In this document: one piece after another, positions 1-9,330 of the stretch | Layout of the letters: each line of letters starts with the position of its first letter | How positions within the stretch are numbered: position 1 is the first letter of the stretch | Assembly: GCF_041199995.1 (NCBI RefSeq) | Contig: NZ_CP165646.1 | Span: 1,364,001-1,428,000, forward strand | Origin: Leptotrichia sp. HSP-342 | GTDB lineage: Bacteria; Fusobacteriota; Fusobacteriia; Fusobacteriales; Leptotrichiaceae | DNA length: 64,000 nt | Direction: 5' to 3' | Translations under genes and position numbers: made by a program | Notes under the pieces: generated by a model | What the model was told of the DNA's origin: nothing | Databases searched by the model: none | The model's input: only the letters and a program-made list of their open reading frames with translations

Positions 1-615
1 GTTTAAATGAATATGAAGAAATCTTAAAAAAAATAGAGAAAGTAAAAACCATCTAAACTTTAGGGTACACTTTATGAACATATATACAGAGTTCTTGGCT
101 ACAGAAAAAATAATCCTAGAAGCAGACATTCAAAGAAAGCGAATGATAAAGTAATCGAGCAGTCTAAAAAAGTTGCAAGTCTTGTGCAGGAAACCAAAAC
201 AAAAAACCCAGATAGGACCATTAAGAATAATATTTGAAGATGAAGCGAGTTTTGGAAAAATCTAGGTACTTCTGATGCAGCAACAAGTTCAGATCCAGCA
301 TTTCCTGTCATTGTATAAGGACAGATATGCTTTAGTTATACCCAACTGCAATACAAATAACATTAGCGTTTTTCTGAATTAACTATCTAAATGCTCTAGT
401 AAAAATAGTCTGTAATGGAGATGGTGTAAATCAAAAGATTTAAAGACGCCCAGAAACATTATTAGCACATCTACCGCCACGCCCATTAAACAAATCTGAA
501 AACAAATAATACACAACAGGATATTCAAAATATTAAATATTGTAGTTGATAGACTATGTGACACTATAAATTCACTTACAGATAAACTGGTAAAAAGTAT
601 AACTCTTCGTCAATA
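1..615 (+). pseudogene. decayed IS630-family transposase
   Basis: Translated fragments in shifting frames resemble an IS630-type DDE transposase. Residues YRVLGYRKNN lie near 88-120, and IIFEDEASFGKI (the catalytic Asp strand of IS630/Tc1 enzymes) spans 227-262 before a TAG. A C-terminal stretch VVDRLCDTINSLTDKL lies near 541-590. Stops and frameshifts interrupt every frame and the 5' part runs off the window edge, so no functional enzyme can be made. Family assignment rests on the EDEASFG motif and the C-terminal pattern, recalled rather than searched. It marks old insertion activity beside the phosphate transporter. Confidence 0.7.
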
Positions 616-681
616 GATTTATTCTGTTAGTTAAATGAAATTTCGTATGAAAAAAATTTTTATTCTTAAATTATCTACAAA

Positions 682-717
682 ATATAAAAATAAGCTATCA
701 CTAGCCTATTTTTATAT
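682..717 (-). terminator. intrinsic terminator of Na/Pi cotransporter gene
   Basis: A 15-bp inverted repeat (682-696 with 703-717) has one G-U pair in the minus-strand RNA, a 6-nt loop and U-rich flanks. It sits just past the stop of the minus-strand transporter gene. Confidence 0.75.
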
Positions 718-720
718 CCT

Positions 721-2373
721 CTAATTTGCTTTGTTTTCAATCATTTTCTCAACTAAGTTTCTCGCATGGTCTCCAATTCTTGTGAAATGTGATATGACAT
801 CGATGTAATAAAGTCCTGCTTTTATATCACATTCATGTTTGCTTACACGTTTTATATGTGCTTTTCTTACTTCCTTTTCTTTAGCATAAAGTTTATTATG
901 TAAATCAACTACTGCAAAAGCTTTTTCTGTATCATCATTTTTCAAGGCTTCTGCAGCTGTTTCTATAATTTCTTTTGATATAAAGAATAATTTTTGAACT
1001 TCTTCATGAGCCGTTTTAGTAAATACCAATTTTTTCTTAATTTCATATTGTACATCTCGTACAATTCCAATCGCATGATCTCCTATACGCTCTACATCAC
1101 GGCACATATCAAGATACATGCTGATTTCTTCTCCATCTTTTTCAGTTATATGTTCTTGGGATAATGAAGTTAGATATTTTGTAATTTCCTGATCAATATT
1201 ATTTATTGCCTCTTCTCTTTTCTCAACTTTTTCTGCTAATTTTTCATTTCGTTCATGAAAAAATTCAACTGCTCTTCCTAAACTTTTTAATGCTATCGAA
1301 ATCATTGAAAGCATTTCCTGCTTTACTTGCCCTAATGCAATCGAAGGTGTATAAATCAATGCTGAATCTAAATATTTTGGCTTATGTTCAACTTGATCTT
1401 CATCTTTTTCCCTAATCAACTTTACAACGATGTATTCCAAAACTCCAATGAATGGAAATAATAAAATTGTTGTCATAATATTAAATGATCCATGTGCAAA
1501 CGCTATTGTTACTTTTGGATTCAAATGAAAAAACTGAGCCATTTTTTCCACAAACATTGAAAATGGCGATAAGAAAATCATAAAAATAACTGTTCCTATA
1601 ACATTGAACATTGTGTGAGACAAAGCAAGTCTTTTTGCCGAAGTATTTGCTCCAATTACTGCAATTATCGCTGTTATAGTTGTTCCGATGTTATCTCCAA
1701 AAAGCACAGGCAATGCAGCTTTTAACGTTATAAGATTTTCCTGATACACATTTTGTAAAATACTGATTGTAGCACTTGAAGCCTGAACCAGCATTGTAAT
1801 CATTGTACCGATAAATACTCCTAAAACTGGACTATTGCTTAATTTTATTGTTAATTCTGTAAATGCTGGTAAATGTTTAAGCGGTTCCATTGCACTTGAC
1901 ATTAATGTCAATGCAAAAAATATTCCTCCAAAACCAAATAAAATTCTACCCAAATTATTTATGAAATTATGTTTTACAAAAAATAGACATGCTGCTCCTA
2001 AAAACAGTATTGGCAATGCATAATGCGTAATGTTAAATCCAATTATGAAAGTTGTAATTGTTGTACCGATATTTGCTCCCATAATGATTCCTATTGCCTG
2101 TCTTAAAGTTAAAAGTCCTGCTCCAACTAAACCTATAGTAATAACTGATGTTCCTGAACTCGACTGTATCAAAGCCGTTACAAAAATTCCAACTAGAACT
2201 CCCAAAAATGGTGAAGTTGTATATTTATCCAAGATATATCGAAGCCTATCTCCAGCTGCCATTTGCAGCCCGTCCCCCATATACTTTATACAAAATAGGA
2301 ATAACCCCAGTCCTCCCAGGAATCCAAATGCCATCTGCTGATAGTTAATTGCACTAACTGCTGCTCCGTTCAT
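721..2373 (-). CDS. Na/Pi cotransporter family protein with C-terminal PhoU-like domain
   Basis: This is a sodium-dependent phosphate transporter of the NptA/PNaS type in the inner membrane. The first ~310 residues are hydrophobic helices. They carry the two family repeat signatures, QSSSGTS near residue 70 and QASSATIS near residue 198. Residues ~340-540 form a soluble helical PhoU-like domain with the ERIGDHAIGI and RIGDHARNLVE metal-binding-type repeats. A TTG lies directly before the ATG. The ATG at 2373 is preferred because GAGAGG ends 9 nt upstream of it. The gene is monocistronic, with its own terminator. The exact substrate is inferred from the family. Confidence 0.9.
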   Translation of the reverse strand: MNGAAVSAINYQQMAFGFLGGLGLFLFCIKYMGDGLQMAAGDRLRYILDKYTTSPFLGVLVGIFVTALIQSSSGTSVITIGLVGAGLLTLRQAIGIIMGANIGTTITTFIIGFNITHYALPILFLGAACLFFVKHNFINNLGRILFGFGGIFFALTLMSSAMEPLKHLPAFTELTIKLSNSPVLGVFIGTMITMLVQASSATISILQNVYQENLITLKAALPVLFGDNIGTTITAIIAVIGANTSAKRLALSHTMFNVIGTVIFMIFLSPFSMFVEKMAQFFHLNPKVTIAFAHGSFNIMTTILLFPFIGVLEYIVVKLIREKDEDQVEHKPKYLDSALIYTPSIALGQVKQEMLSMISIALKSLGRAVEFFHERNEKLAEKVEKREEAINNIDQEITKYLTSLSQEHITEKDGEEISMYLDMCRDVERIGDHAIGIVRDVQYEIKKKLVFTKTAHEEVQKLFFISKEIIETAAEALKNDDTEKAFAVVDLHNKLYAKEKEVRKAHIKRVSKHECDIKAGLYYIDVISHFTRIGDHARNLVEKMIENKAN

Positions 2374-2701
2374 CAAACCAATCCTCTCTTATTTTTTATT
2401 TTTTGATTGTGAATTCTTATTAAAGTTCAAATTTTAGATAAATTCTCCCTTCGCTATATTTATATCATATTTTCTTTAATTTTTCTATTATTTTTCCACA
2501 AAAAATTGTAATTTTTTTTATAAGAATGCTAATTATTTTTCAAGTTTTTTAAATTATTATCCGTCTATATATAAAATAATACAATATTATTAAAGCAGTA
2601 ATTATTTTCTCAATGGAATTTTGTATTCTTGAAAACAATAACTTAAAAAATATAATATTCAATTTGCTGAAAAATAATTTTTTCAAAGAAATAGTACAAA
2701 T
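2374..2701. other. intergenic spacer, no gene seen
   Basis: A very AT-rich spacer between the transporter start and the DUF421 terminator. It presumably holds the transporter promoter and leader, but no box pair stands out and no ORF is convincing. Confidence 0.5.
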
Positions 2702-2749
2702 AAAAAAAATACCCAAAATAATAATTCACGCTATTAAATCCGAGTATTT
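2702..2749 (-). terminator. intrinsic terminator after DUF421 gene
   Basis: In the minus-strand RNA, AAATACTC pairs with GGGTATTT (one U-G pair), followed by a run of U. It lies 12 nt past the DUF421 stop. Confidence 0.6.
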
Positions 2750-2760
2750 TATATTTTATA

Positions 2761-3393
2761 TTATTTTTTCACAATAAAAAGCTTATCGTCATTACTGTAT
2801 TCCACCAGGAAAATATCATTGATATCTAAAACATTGTATTTTGCTAGTTCTTCCTTGAGCCATTCATCATTTTTTCCAATATGCTCTAGATTATCTTCCA
2901 TTATTTTACCTTCGGAAACTAATAAATTTGAATAATTTTCATCATTTTTTTGTATAACAATTAGCTGTCCGTTTGATTCCATGAAAGCATCTTCAATATC
3001 AGATATTTTAAAAATTCCTTTTGTTCTTAACTTTGTATAAAAATCAGGAATAGAAAGAGTTGCCTGAGCAAAATTTTCTGTTATCATTTTTCCACCTTTT
3101 ATTAAGTATACAATTTGTCCATCTATCATTTTTTTTACATTTTTGTTTGAATTTTTTAGAAAATCTATCGTTGTCATTAACAGTCCCCATATTAACAATA
3201 CTATTAAAAATTGAACTATTGTTATGCTAGGATTATAAATTACACCACCAATAATTCCCCCAAGAACATAGTTACCTATCTGATCTTCTGTTGAAGTTGG
3301 TGCTAGCTGGCTTCGTCCGTTTAAATTCATAAATACTACTAAAGCAATAAATCCGATTGTAAGTTTTATCGCCACAGGAATTATAAAATCCAA
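2761..3393 (-). CDS. DUF421 (YetF-domain) membrane protein
   Basis: A 210-residue protein with three N-terminal membrane segments (about residues 5-22, 42-60 and 62-80). A cytosolic YetF-type domain follows, with the family patterns GGIIGGVIYNP, SNGQLIVIQK and a closing VEYSNDDKLFIVKK. Function in this family is unsettled. The start is a TTG preceded by a GAGATGATG-like ribosome site, and no ATG nearby fits the conserved N-terminus. The DUF3290 gene lies directly upstream on the same strand, a pairing known from other Gram-positive and fusobacterial genomes, which suggests a two-protein membrane complex. Confidence 0.85.
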   Translation of the reverse strand: MDFIIPVAIKLTIGFIALVVFMNLNGRSQLAPTSTEDQIGNYVLGGIIGGVIYNPSITIVQFLIVLLIWGLLMTTIDFLKNSNKNVKKMIDGQIVYLIKGGKMITENFAQATLSIPDFYTKLRTKGIFKISDIEDAFMESNGQLIVIQKNDENYSNLLVSEGKIMEDNLEHIGKNDEWLKEELAKYNVLDINDIFLVEYSNDDKLFIVKK

Positions 3394-3450
3394 ATTACAT
3401 CATCTCACTTTCTTTACTATTTTTTGCTTTTTTAGAAATAAAAAATATCA

Positions 3451-3894
3451 CTATTTTTTAAATGTCTTAATCTCATCCACATAAGGTACTGTCATTTGTT
3501 CAACTAGAATATTGTTATCCACCCAATGAATCTGATAAAATTTATCTCTTATTTTATAAACCGTATGCTCTGTTATTTCAGGAGTATTTATAAAAATCTC
3601 ATCTTCTCTTACTTTAAATTTTTCAGCTAATTTTTTAATAACACTTGCCGAATTTTTATAAACTTTTTCCTGATTATTTCTAGCCCTATAATTTTCAAAA
3701 TGATATAAGCCAAACAGAAAAATAAACATTAATCCAAGCATGCTAAGCTGCTTATCTCTTAAAGAAATGCTTCCCTTAAACCATTTCCAAAATGCAAATA
3801 ATACAAATGCAATTACTAAAACAATCATAATAAGAAAAAATTTATCAGTTATAATTTTTTTGTTCTCTAAATAAATAAAATTGTAAAATTCCAT
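3451..3894 (-). CDS. DUF3290 membrane protein
   Basis: A 147-residue protein with two membrane helices (about residues 18-38 and 50-66) and a soluble C-terminal half containing YKIRDKFYQIHWV. It matches the DUF3290 family as I recall it, whose members usually sit beside a DUF421 gene, as here. GGAGAA lies 11 nt before the ATG. It is the first gene of the pair; the DUF421 start is 57 nt downstream. The biochemical role is unknown. Confidence 0.8.
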   Translation of the reverse strand: MEFYNFIYLENKKIITDKFFLIMIVLVIAFVLFAFWKWFKGSISLRDKQLSMLGLMFIFLFGLYHFENYRARNNQEKVYKNSASVIKKLAEKFKVREDEIFINTPEITEHTVYKIRDKFYQIHWVDNNILVEQMTVPYVDEIKTFKK

Positions 3895-4202
3895 ATTTTG
3901 GTATTTTCTCCTTCCTTTTTATAGTTTAATTGCTTTAATAATATCATTTTTTTATCAATAAATAAAGAGTTTTATAAAAAAAATAATTTGAATTTCTAAA
4001 TATGTTTCTAAATTTTATTCTTAAAATTTTCAAATTAGTGATTTTTATTTAAAGTTTATCAAGAGGTAAATTTTAATAAATATCTTTTATAATTTATTTA
4101 CTTAAAATTACTCATTTCCGTAAATTCTGAACCTATAATCAAAATATAAAAAATTATTAATTTTGTACACTTTAGAATTTGGTTTTTATTTTAAAAAATA
4201 AA
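3895..4202. other. divergent intergenic region
   Basis: An AT-rich spacer between the divergently transcribed DUF3290 and U32 genes. It should contain the minus-strand promoter for the DUF3290/DUF421 pair, but I cannot assign boxes with confidence. No small gene was found. Confidence 0.4.
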
Positions 4203-4231
4203 TTGGAAAAAAATAGCAAATTTGCTATAAT
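4203..4231 (+). promoter_or_regulatory. sigma-70 promoter of the U32-trmD operon
   Basis: TTGGAA (4203-4208), a 17-nt spacer and TATAAT (4226-4231) with an extended -10 TG one base upstream. Transcription would begin near 4238. That excludes the long TTG-initiated reading at 4179 and favours a start at 4275 or 4311. Confidence 0.7.
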
Positions 4232-4274
4232 ATTAAGAGATAAAATTTTTAGAAAAAATGGAGAGAAAATTAAA

Positions 4275-6569
4275 TTGGAAGAAGTAATAGATTTTGATAA
4301 AAAAAGAAAAATGAATATTTTAGCACCAGCTGGAAATTATGAAAAACTGGTTGCTGCTGTAAAAGCTGGAGCTAATGAAGTATTTTTTGGTCTAAAAGGA
4401 TTTGGAGCAAGAAGAAATAACGAAAATCTAGCTATACAAGAAGTGCTTAACGGAATTGACTATGCTCATTCACGTGGAGTAAAGACCCTTATGACTTTGA
4501 ATACAATTTTAAAGGATAGCGAAATTAACAGCATGTATAACAATATTAAAAGAGTCTATGAACACGGAATTGATGGGTTCATTGTACAAGATTTGGGATT
4601 TGTTAAGTTTTTGAAGGAAAATTTTCCAAATTTAAAAATTCATGGAAGTACGCAGATGACTGTGGCAAATCATGTAGAAGCCAATAAATTAAAAGAGCTA
4701 GGACTTACTCGTGTCTGTCTTGCAAGAGAACTTTCATTCGAAGAAATAAAAAGTATCCGTGAAAAGACTGATATTGAGCTGGAAATCTTTGTTTCAGGTT
4801 CACTTTGTATTTCTTATTCTGGAAATTGCTACATAAGCAGCTTTATTGGAGGAAGAAGTGGAAACCGTGGACTTTGTGCCTATTCCTGCCGTAAAAAGTT
4901 TACAGATGAAAATGGAGAAAGTGCTTATTTTTTAAGCCCAAATGATCAGTTATTGCAAGAAAAAGAAATCAATATGTTAAAAAATATTGGAATTGATGCG
5001 ATAAAAGTTGAAGGGCGAAAAAAATCGAGTGAGTATGTTTTCGAGACTGTCAGCTACTATGACAATATTTTAAAAGGCACTCCACGTCCGACGGAAAGTT
5101 ATAAATTGTTTAACCGTGGATATTCAAAAGGATATTTTTATTTGGATAACAAACTTATGAACTTTAAATATTCTTCAAATTTTGGATATTTTCTTGGAGC
5201 AAGAATTGGTGAATCAAATAACTTTAAAATCGATGATGAATTAATTTTAGGAGATGGTATTCAATTTGTAGATGAGACTTTTGAGCAGATTGGCGGAGAA
5301 TATGTAAATAAAATTCGGATTATTGAAGCTGGAAAAAGTGAAAATTCTGAACAGAAAAATAAAAAGCAAAATAGCCACAATGAGAAAGAAAAAGTCCAAA
5401 AAGCCAATAGATTTGATATTGTTTCAATCGGAAAATTACCAAAAGGAACAAAATATATTTACAAAAATTATTCTAAAGAAATTAACGACAGAATTATCCA
5501 TAATATAAAAGTTTCCAAAAGATATGCCGCTATTAATGCGACATTACTTGCAAAAAAAGGTCAAGAAATTGAACTTACGCTGGAAATTGAAAATTTGAAA
5601 AACGAGATAATTTCTGTAACAAAGAAAGGAAATCTTATTGAACAAGATGCCAAAAAATTGATTACGAAAGAACAAATCGCAGAGAAAATTGGCGAACTTG
5701 GAGATACGACTTTTGAACTTGGTAAAATTCAGATTGATTATGATGGAACTTCGTTCATTCCTTTTAGTGAACTAAAAAACCTCAAAAGAGAATGTGTTTC
5801 AGAACTTTTGGAAAAATTGCTTGACTCTTACAAAAGAACTGCTATTGAGCGAAAAAAATATAATTTTGAACCGATTAATCTGGAAAATGAAAAATCTAAA
5901 GATAATAAAAAACCTGTTATTTCAGCACTTGTTACAAATGATAAGCAGGAAAACGCCTGCCGTGAAATGGGAATAACAAAAATTTACCGAAAACAGTTTG
6001 ATGTTGCAAAGGAAAAGAATTTGTCAAAAACAGATAAGATAAAAACAGGTACAAACCTAGTTTCCAATCTTTATCAGGCAATTATGGGAGAAAAAACTGG
6101 AATAAAAGGACAAACGCTGGACTGGAACTTAAATGTTTTCAATAATCATACAATCGAGATGTTTTCTACTTTCAATAATCTTGAAACAGTATTTTTATCG
6201 CCAGAATTAAGTTATCGACAATTAAAAAACATAAAATCTGACAAACTGAAAAAAGGGCTTGTGATTTACGGTTACCTAAAAGGAATGTATATCGAACATA
6301 AAATTTTTGATAAGGAATACAAGGAGCTGGAAGGCGAATTTTATGACAAGTACAAAATTGTAAAAAATGAACTTGATAATATTGAACTCTATCTAGACAA
6401 GCCAATGAATCTGATACCAAGGCTGGATGATATTTATGAACTGAATTTAGATGAATTGAGACTAGATTTCACATTTGAAACAGCAACGGAAGTGAAAAAA
6501 ATTATTAAAAGCATTGATACAAAAAGTGGCAAATATACTCCTTATGCCTTTGAGCAGGGAGTCTTATAA
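4275..6569 (+). CDS. peptidase U32 family protein
   Basis: A large U32 (collagenase-like) protein. The conserved core begins MNILAPAGNYEKLVAA, carries GANEVFFGLKGFGARRNN, and has the Cys-rich YSGNCYISSFIGGRSGNRG and LCAYSCRKK segments that bind a cofactor or cluster in the family. Bacterial U32 members include RlhA (23S rRNA hydroxylation) and UbiU/V, so a tRNA/rRNA hydroxylase role is more likely than proteolysis; this is inference. I chose TTG 4275 because GGAGAG (4260-4265) lies 9 nt upstream. The homology-favoured ATG at 4311 has no clear ribosome site. It is the first gene of the rimM-trmD operon, and the long C-terminal half is typical of the larger U32 subgroup. Confidence 0.88.
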   Translation: MEEVIDFDKKRKMNILAPAGNYEKLVAAVKAGANEVFFGLKGFGARRNNENLAIQEVLNGIDYAHSRGVKTLMTLNTILKDSEINSMYNNIKRVYEHGIDGFIVQDLGFVKFLKENFPNLKIHGSTQMTVANHVEANKLKELGLTRVCLARELSFEEIKSIREKTDIELEIFVSGSLCISYSGNCYISSFIGGRSGNRGLCAYSCRKKFTDENGESAYFLSPNDQLLQEKEINMLKNIGIDAIKVEGRKKSSEYVFETVSYYDNILKGTPRPTESYKLFNRGYSKGYFYLDNKLMNFKYSSNFGYFLGARIGESNNFKIDDELILGDGIQFVDETFEQIGGEYVNKIRIIEAGKSENSEQKNKKQNSHNEKEKVQKANRFDIVSIGKLPKGTKYIYKNYSKEINDRIIHNIKVSKRYAAINATLLAKKGQEIELTLEIENLKNEIISVTKKGNLIEQDAKKLITKEQIAEKIGELGDTTFELGKIQIDYDGTSFIPFSELKNLKRECVSELLEKLLDSYKRTAIERKKYNFEPINLENEKSKDNKKPVISALVTNDKQENACREMGITKIYRKQFDVAKEKNLSKTDKIKTGTNLVSNLYQAIMGEKTGIKGQTLDWNLNVFNNHTIEMFSTFNNLETVFLSPELSYRQLKNIKSDKLKKGLVIYGYLKGMYIEHKIFDKEYKELEGEFYDKYKIVKNELDNIELYLDKPMNLIPRLDDIYELNLDELRLDFTFETATEVKKIIKSIDTKSGKYTPYAFEQGVL

Positions 6570-6620
6570 AAAAATTTAAAATTTAGTTTTACTATGTTAT
6601 TATAACTATAAGGAGGAAAC

Positions 6621-7706
6621 TTGGATACAAAAAATCAGAAGTATCTGGAAAAATTGTATTTACTTTTAGGTGCTTCAATTTTTATACATTATGCTTTAGT
6701 TATCTTATTTAGCATTCTAATATTAATAAATATATTTATAACTGGAGAATATAAAAAAATATTTAAGGACAAGTCACTCATTACCGTGGGAATTGTTTTG
6801 GGATTTTCACTTATAACTTCCGCCTTTTATAAAAATATTTTAGGTCTAATGGCAATTCCCATATTTTTATGTATTGTAGTTGGGCGTTATTATACATTAA
6901 TTGTTGATGTGGAATTCAAAAAAAATAATTTGGAATGGATGGCAAAATTTTCGGGAATTTCACTTTTAGTGGGAATGGGAGAATTTTTATTCACACATAA
7001 CAGAATCGGATATTTTGCATACTTTAATCCAAATTATTTAGGAAGTATTATGATGATGTCGGCAATCATAAATTTATATTTTACTTTTGAAAAAAAATCA
7101 AAAATTAATTTTGCTGTATTTTTAATGAATATTCTGACAATACTGCTTACTGGTTCAAGATCTTCGTTAATTGCAGTCGTTTTAGGAATATTTACATTAT
7201 TTTTCTACTTTTTACGAAGAAGATATTTTGCTGGATGTATTTTAATTCTTTTATCGTATATTTTGGGAGTAGTTTCAGGCGTTTTCCCATTCTTGCGTGA
7301 AAGTACATTAATAGAATATTTCTGGCTAAGAGTCGAAATTATTGATATGGCATTTAGAATTTTTAAAAAAACCAATATCCTATATGGACACGGAAACTTT
7401 TTTTACTACAAATTTACCAATTATGTGTATCCACATTCACATAATGCACTTGTAGAACTGCTTTTAAGTTACGGACTAATTGGAACAATAGCATTATTTG
7501 CTGTATTTTTACGCTACTTATATGATATTTTGAGAAATGACAGAAATAATGTGTTAAAAATTGCTCTGATTGCTGGAATTGTAGTACATAATTTTACCGA
7601 TTTTGCAATTTTTTGGGTACAAACTGTACTGCTATTTATTATGGCTTTAGCTTATAAGGAGCAAAATGAACAGATACGTGGCTACAGGCAGAAACGAAAC
7701 AAATAA
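6621..7706 (+). CDS. O-antigen ligase-like (Wzy/WaaL family) membrane protein
   Basis: A 361-residue polytopic membrane protein with about ten helices. It has the family motif region LTGSRSSLIAVVLGI near residue 185, a larger loop with YGHGNFFYYKF, and HSHNALVELLLSYGLIG near residue 275. O-antigen ligases and polymerases join glycan chains on the periplasmic face. The TTG start is fixed by AGGAGG ending 4 nt upstream. It lies between the U32 gene and a tRNA-modification cluster with short gaps (51 and 21 nt), so it is probably co-transcribed although functionally unrelated. No other polysaccharide genes are in the window, so the substrate is unknown. Confidence 0.8.
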   Translation: MDTKNQKYLEKLYLLLGASIFIHYALVILFSILILINIFITGEYKKIFKDKSLITVGIVLGFSLITSAFYKNILGLMAIPIFLCIVVGRYYTLIVDVEFKKNNLEWMAKFSGISLLVGMGEFLFTHNRIGYFAYFNPNYLGSIMMMSAIINLYFTFEKKSKINFAVFLMNILTILLTGSRSSLIAVVLGIFTLFFYFLRRRYFAGCILILLSYILGVVSGVFPFLRESTLIEYFWLRVEIIDMAFRIFKKTNILYGHGNFFYYKFTNYVYPHSHNALVELLLSYGLIGTIALFAVFLRYLYDILRNDRNNVLKIALIAGIVVHNFTDFAIFWVQTVLLFIMALAYKEQNEQIRGYRQKRNK

Positions 7707-7727
7707 AAAACTGAAAGGAATATCAAA

Positions 7728-8291
7728 ATGAGAGATAACATATATGTGGGGCTTGTCCACTACCCTGTTTACAACAGAAATAACGATGTTGTGGCAACTT
7801 CTGTCACAAACTTTGATATACACGATATTTCTAGAACTTGCAGAACTTACGATATAAAAAAATATTTCATTATAACTCCAGTTGATGCCCAGAAAGAACT
7901 GACTGGCAGAATTATCGGATACTGGACTGAAGGAAATGGGATAGAATTTAACAAAAATAGAAACGAAGCCTTTGAAAATACAGAACTTGAAGATTCTGTC
8001 CAAAGTGCTATAGAAACAATTGAAAAAATTGAAAGAAAAAAACCAAAAATTATTACAACTTCAGCAAAAATTTTCCCAAATACTGTTGGATATGCTGATT
8101 TAGGCAAAGAAATCATCGAAGACGATACTCCGTATTTAATTTTATTTGGAACAGGATGGGGCCTTACAAATGAAATTATGGATTTATCCTATAAAATTCT
8201 AGAGCCAATCCGTGGGAATACCAGATATAATCATTTGTGTGTCAGAAGTGCTGTTTCAATAATTTTAGACAGATTACTGGGAGAAAACTAA
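7728..8291 (+). CDS. SPOUT-type RNA methyltransferase (TM1570/PF09936-like)
   Basis: A 187-residue protein. It opens NIYVGLVHYPVYNRN, has the central TSVTNFDIHDISRTCRTY, and ends in the knot-forming PYLILFGTGWGLTNEI and IRGNTRYNHLCVRSAVSI segments. This pattern matches the stand-alone SPOUT methyltransferase known as TM1570, which is adjacent or fused to TrmD in other bacteria. Here it lies two genes upstream of rimM-trmD, in keeping with that linkage. The RNA target is not established. The SAM pocket is inferred from the C-terminal knot. Confidence 0.8.
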   Translation: MRDNIYVGLVHYPVYNRNNDVVATSVTNFDIHDISRTCRTYDIKKYFIITPVDAQKELTGRIIGYWTEGNGIEFNKNRNEAFENTELEDSVQSAIETIEKIERKKPKIITTSAKIFPNTVGYADLGKEIIEDDTPYLILFGTGWGLTNEIMDLSYKILEPIRGNTRYNHLCVRSAVSIILDRLLGEN

Positions 8292-8333
8292 AAATAAAAA
8301 TACAACCATAATATGAAAGGACATAAATAAAAA

Positions 8334-8753
8334 ATGAAAGAAAATAATCATAACTTAGTAGGAATCGTGGTAGTTAGCCACAGTAACACGCTTGCACAGG
8401 AAATTATTAATTTTGTAAAAGTATTTAAGCAGGAAGACTTTGCATTAGAAAATGGTGGAAATGCAAGCAGAGAAGTTTACGGAACAAATGTCGAAAATGT
8501 TAAGGAAGCAATAATCCGTGCTGATAGCGGTGCTGGAGTGCTTGTTTTCGTAGATATGGGAAGTTCTGTATTTAATGCAGCTAAGGCAATAAAAGAGCTG
8601 GAAGGGCAAGTTGAAGCAAAAATTGCAGATGCCCCATTAGTTGAAGGAATAATTTCAGCAGTTGCAGCTAACTTTGATGGAATTAGCTTAGCTGACTTAA
8701 AAACAATTGCTGAGGATAGCAGAAAATTCACAAAATTAAAAAAAGAAATTTAA
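8334..8753 (+). CDS. DhaM-like PTS EIIA-domain protein (orphan)
   Basis: A 139-residue protein with the EIIA-mannose/DhaM fold signature. VVVSHS holds the presumed phosphorylated His near residue 16. GVLVFVDMGSSVFNA near residue 70 and DAPLVEGIISAVAAN near residue 103 match the DhaM subunit that passes phosphate from HPr to dihydroxyacetone kinase. No DhaK, DhaL or PTS genes lie nearby; the neighbours are an RNA methyltransferase and rimM. It may therefore serve a distant dhaKL locus or act as a regulator. Spacing (42 and 34 nt) supports co-transcription. Confidence 0.75.
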   Translation: MKENNHNLVGIVVVSHSNTLAQEIINFVKVFKQEDFALENGGNASREVYGTNVENVKEAIIRADSGAGVLVFVDMGSSVFNAAKAIKELEGQVEAKIADAPLVEGIISAVAANFDGISLADLKTIAEDSRKFTKLKKEI

Positions 8754-8787
8754 AAAAATTCAAGAAAGAGAGAAGCAATAACAAATA

Positions 8788-9297
8788 ATGGAAAACTTAG
8801 TAAATATAGGAACAATTGTCGGAACACATCATTTGCGTGGCAGCGTTAAAATTACCTCAATTTTTGAAAATATTGAACTTATCGAAAATGAGCGTGTTCT
8901 TCTTGAAAAAAACGACAAAAAGAAATTACTTGTCGTAAAAAACGTAAAAAGGCTAAATGACAAAAAAGCAATTTTAGACTTTGAAGGAATTGAAAACATT
9001 GATGCCGCAAAAGAGCTGAATGGCTATAAGGTCAAAATACGCCGTGATTTGCTCCCTGAAAGAAATGAAGATGATTTTTATGTAAAAGATTTATTTGGAA
9101 TAGAAGTATTTTCTGAAAATGAAAAAATTGGAGAAATTATTGATGTAATGGAAACTGCAGCACACAACATCTTAATTATAGAAGATATTAATACAAAAAA
9201 AGAAATTATGGTTCCATTAATTGATGAATTTGTAACAAAAATAGACTTTCCAAATAACAGAATCGAAGTAAGCCTGATTGACGGAATGAGAGAATAG
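8788..9297 (+). CDS. rimM: 16S rRNA processing protein RimM
   Basis: A 169-residue ribosome maturation factor that binds S19 and the 30S head. The N-terminal barrel begins IGTIVGTHHLRGSVKI, and the C-terminal PRC barrel carries DDFYVKDLFGIEV, HNILIIE and MVPLIDEFV. The length is normal for the family. It directly precedes trmD (33-nt gap), the classic bacterial order. The linkage of rimM, trmD and a SPOUT methyltransferase ties tRNA modification to ribosome assembly. Confidence 0.95.
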   Translation: MENLVNIGTIVGTHHLRGSVKITSIFENIELIENERVLLEKNDKKKLLVVKNVKRLNDKKAILDFEGIENIDAAKELNGYKVKIRRDLLPERNEDDFYVKDLFGIEVFSENEKIGEIIDVMETAAHNILIIEDINTKKEIMVPLIDEFVTKIDFPNNRIEVSLIDGMRE

Positions 9298-9330
9298 ATA
9301 TAATTTGAAAATAAACAAGAGGTAAAATTA

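Noticed and set aside
2030..2341. Plus-strand ORFs opposite the Na/Pi transporter
   Set aside because: Shadows of the real gene; no ribosome site or domain.
4179..4274. Longer U32 start at TTG 4179
   Set aside because: It lies upstream of a good promoter whose predicted transcript begins near 4238, and has no ribosome site.
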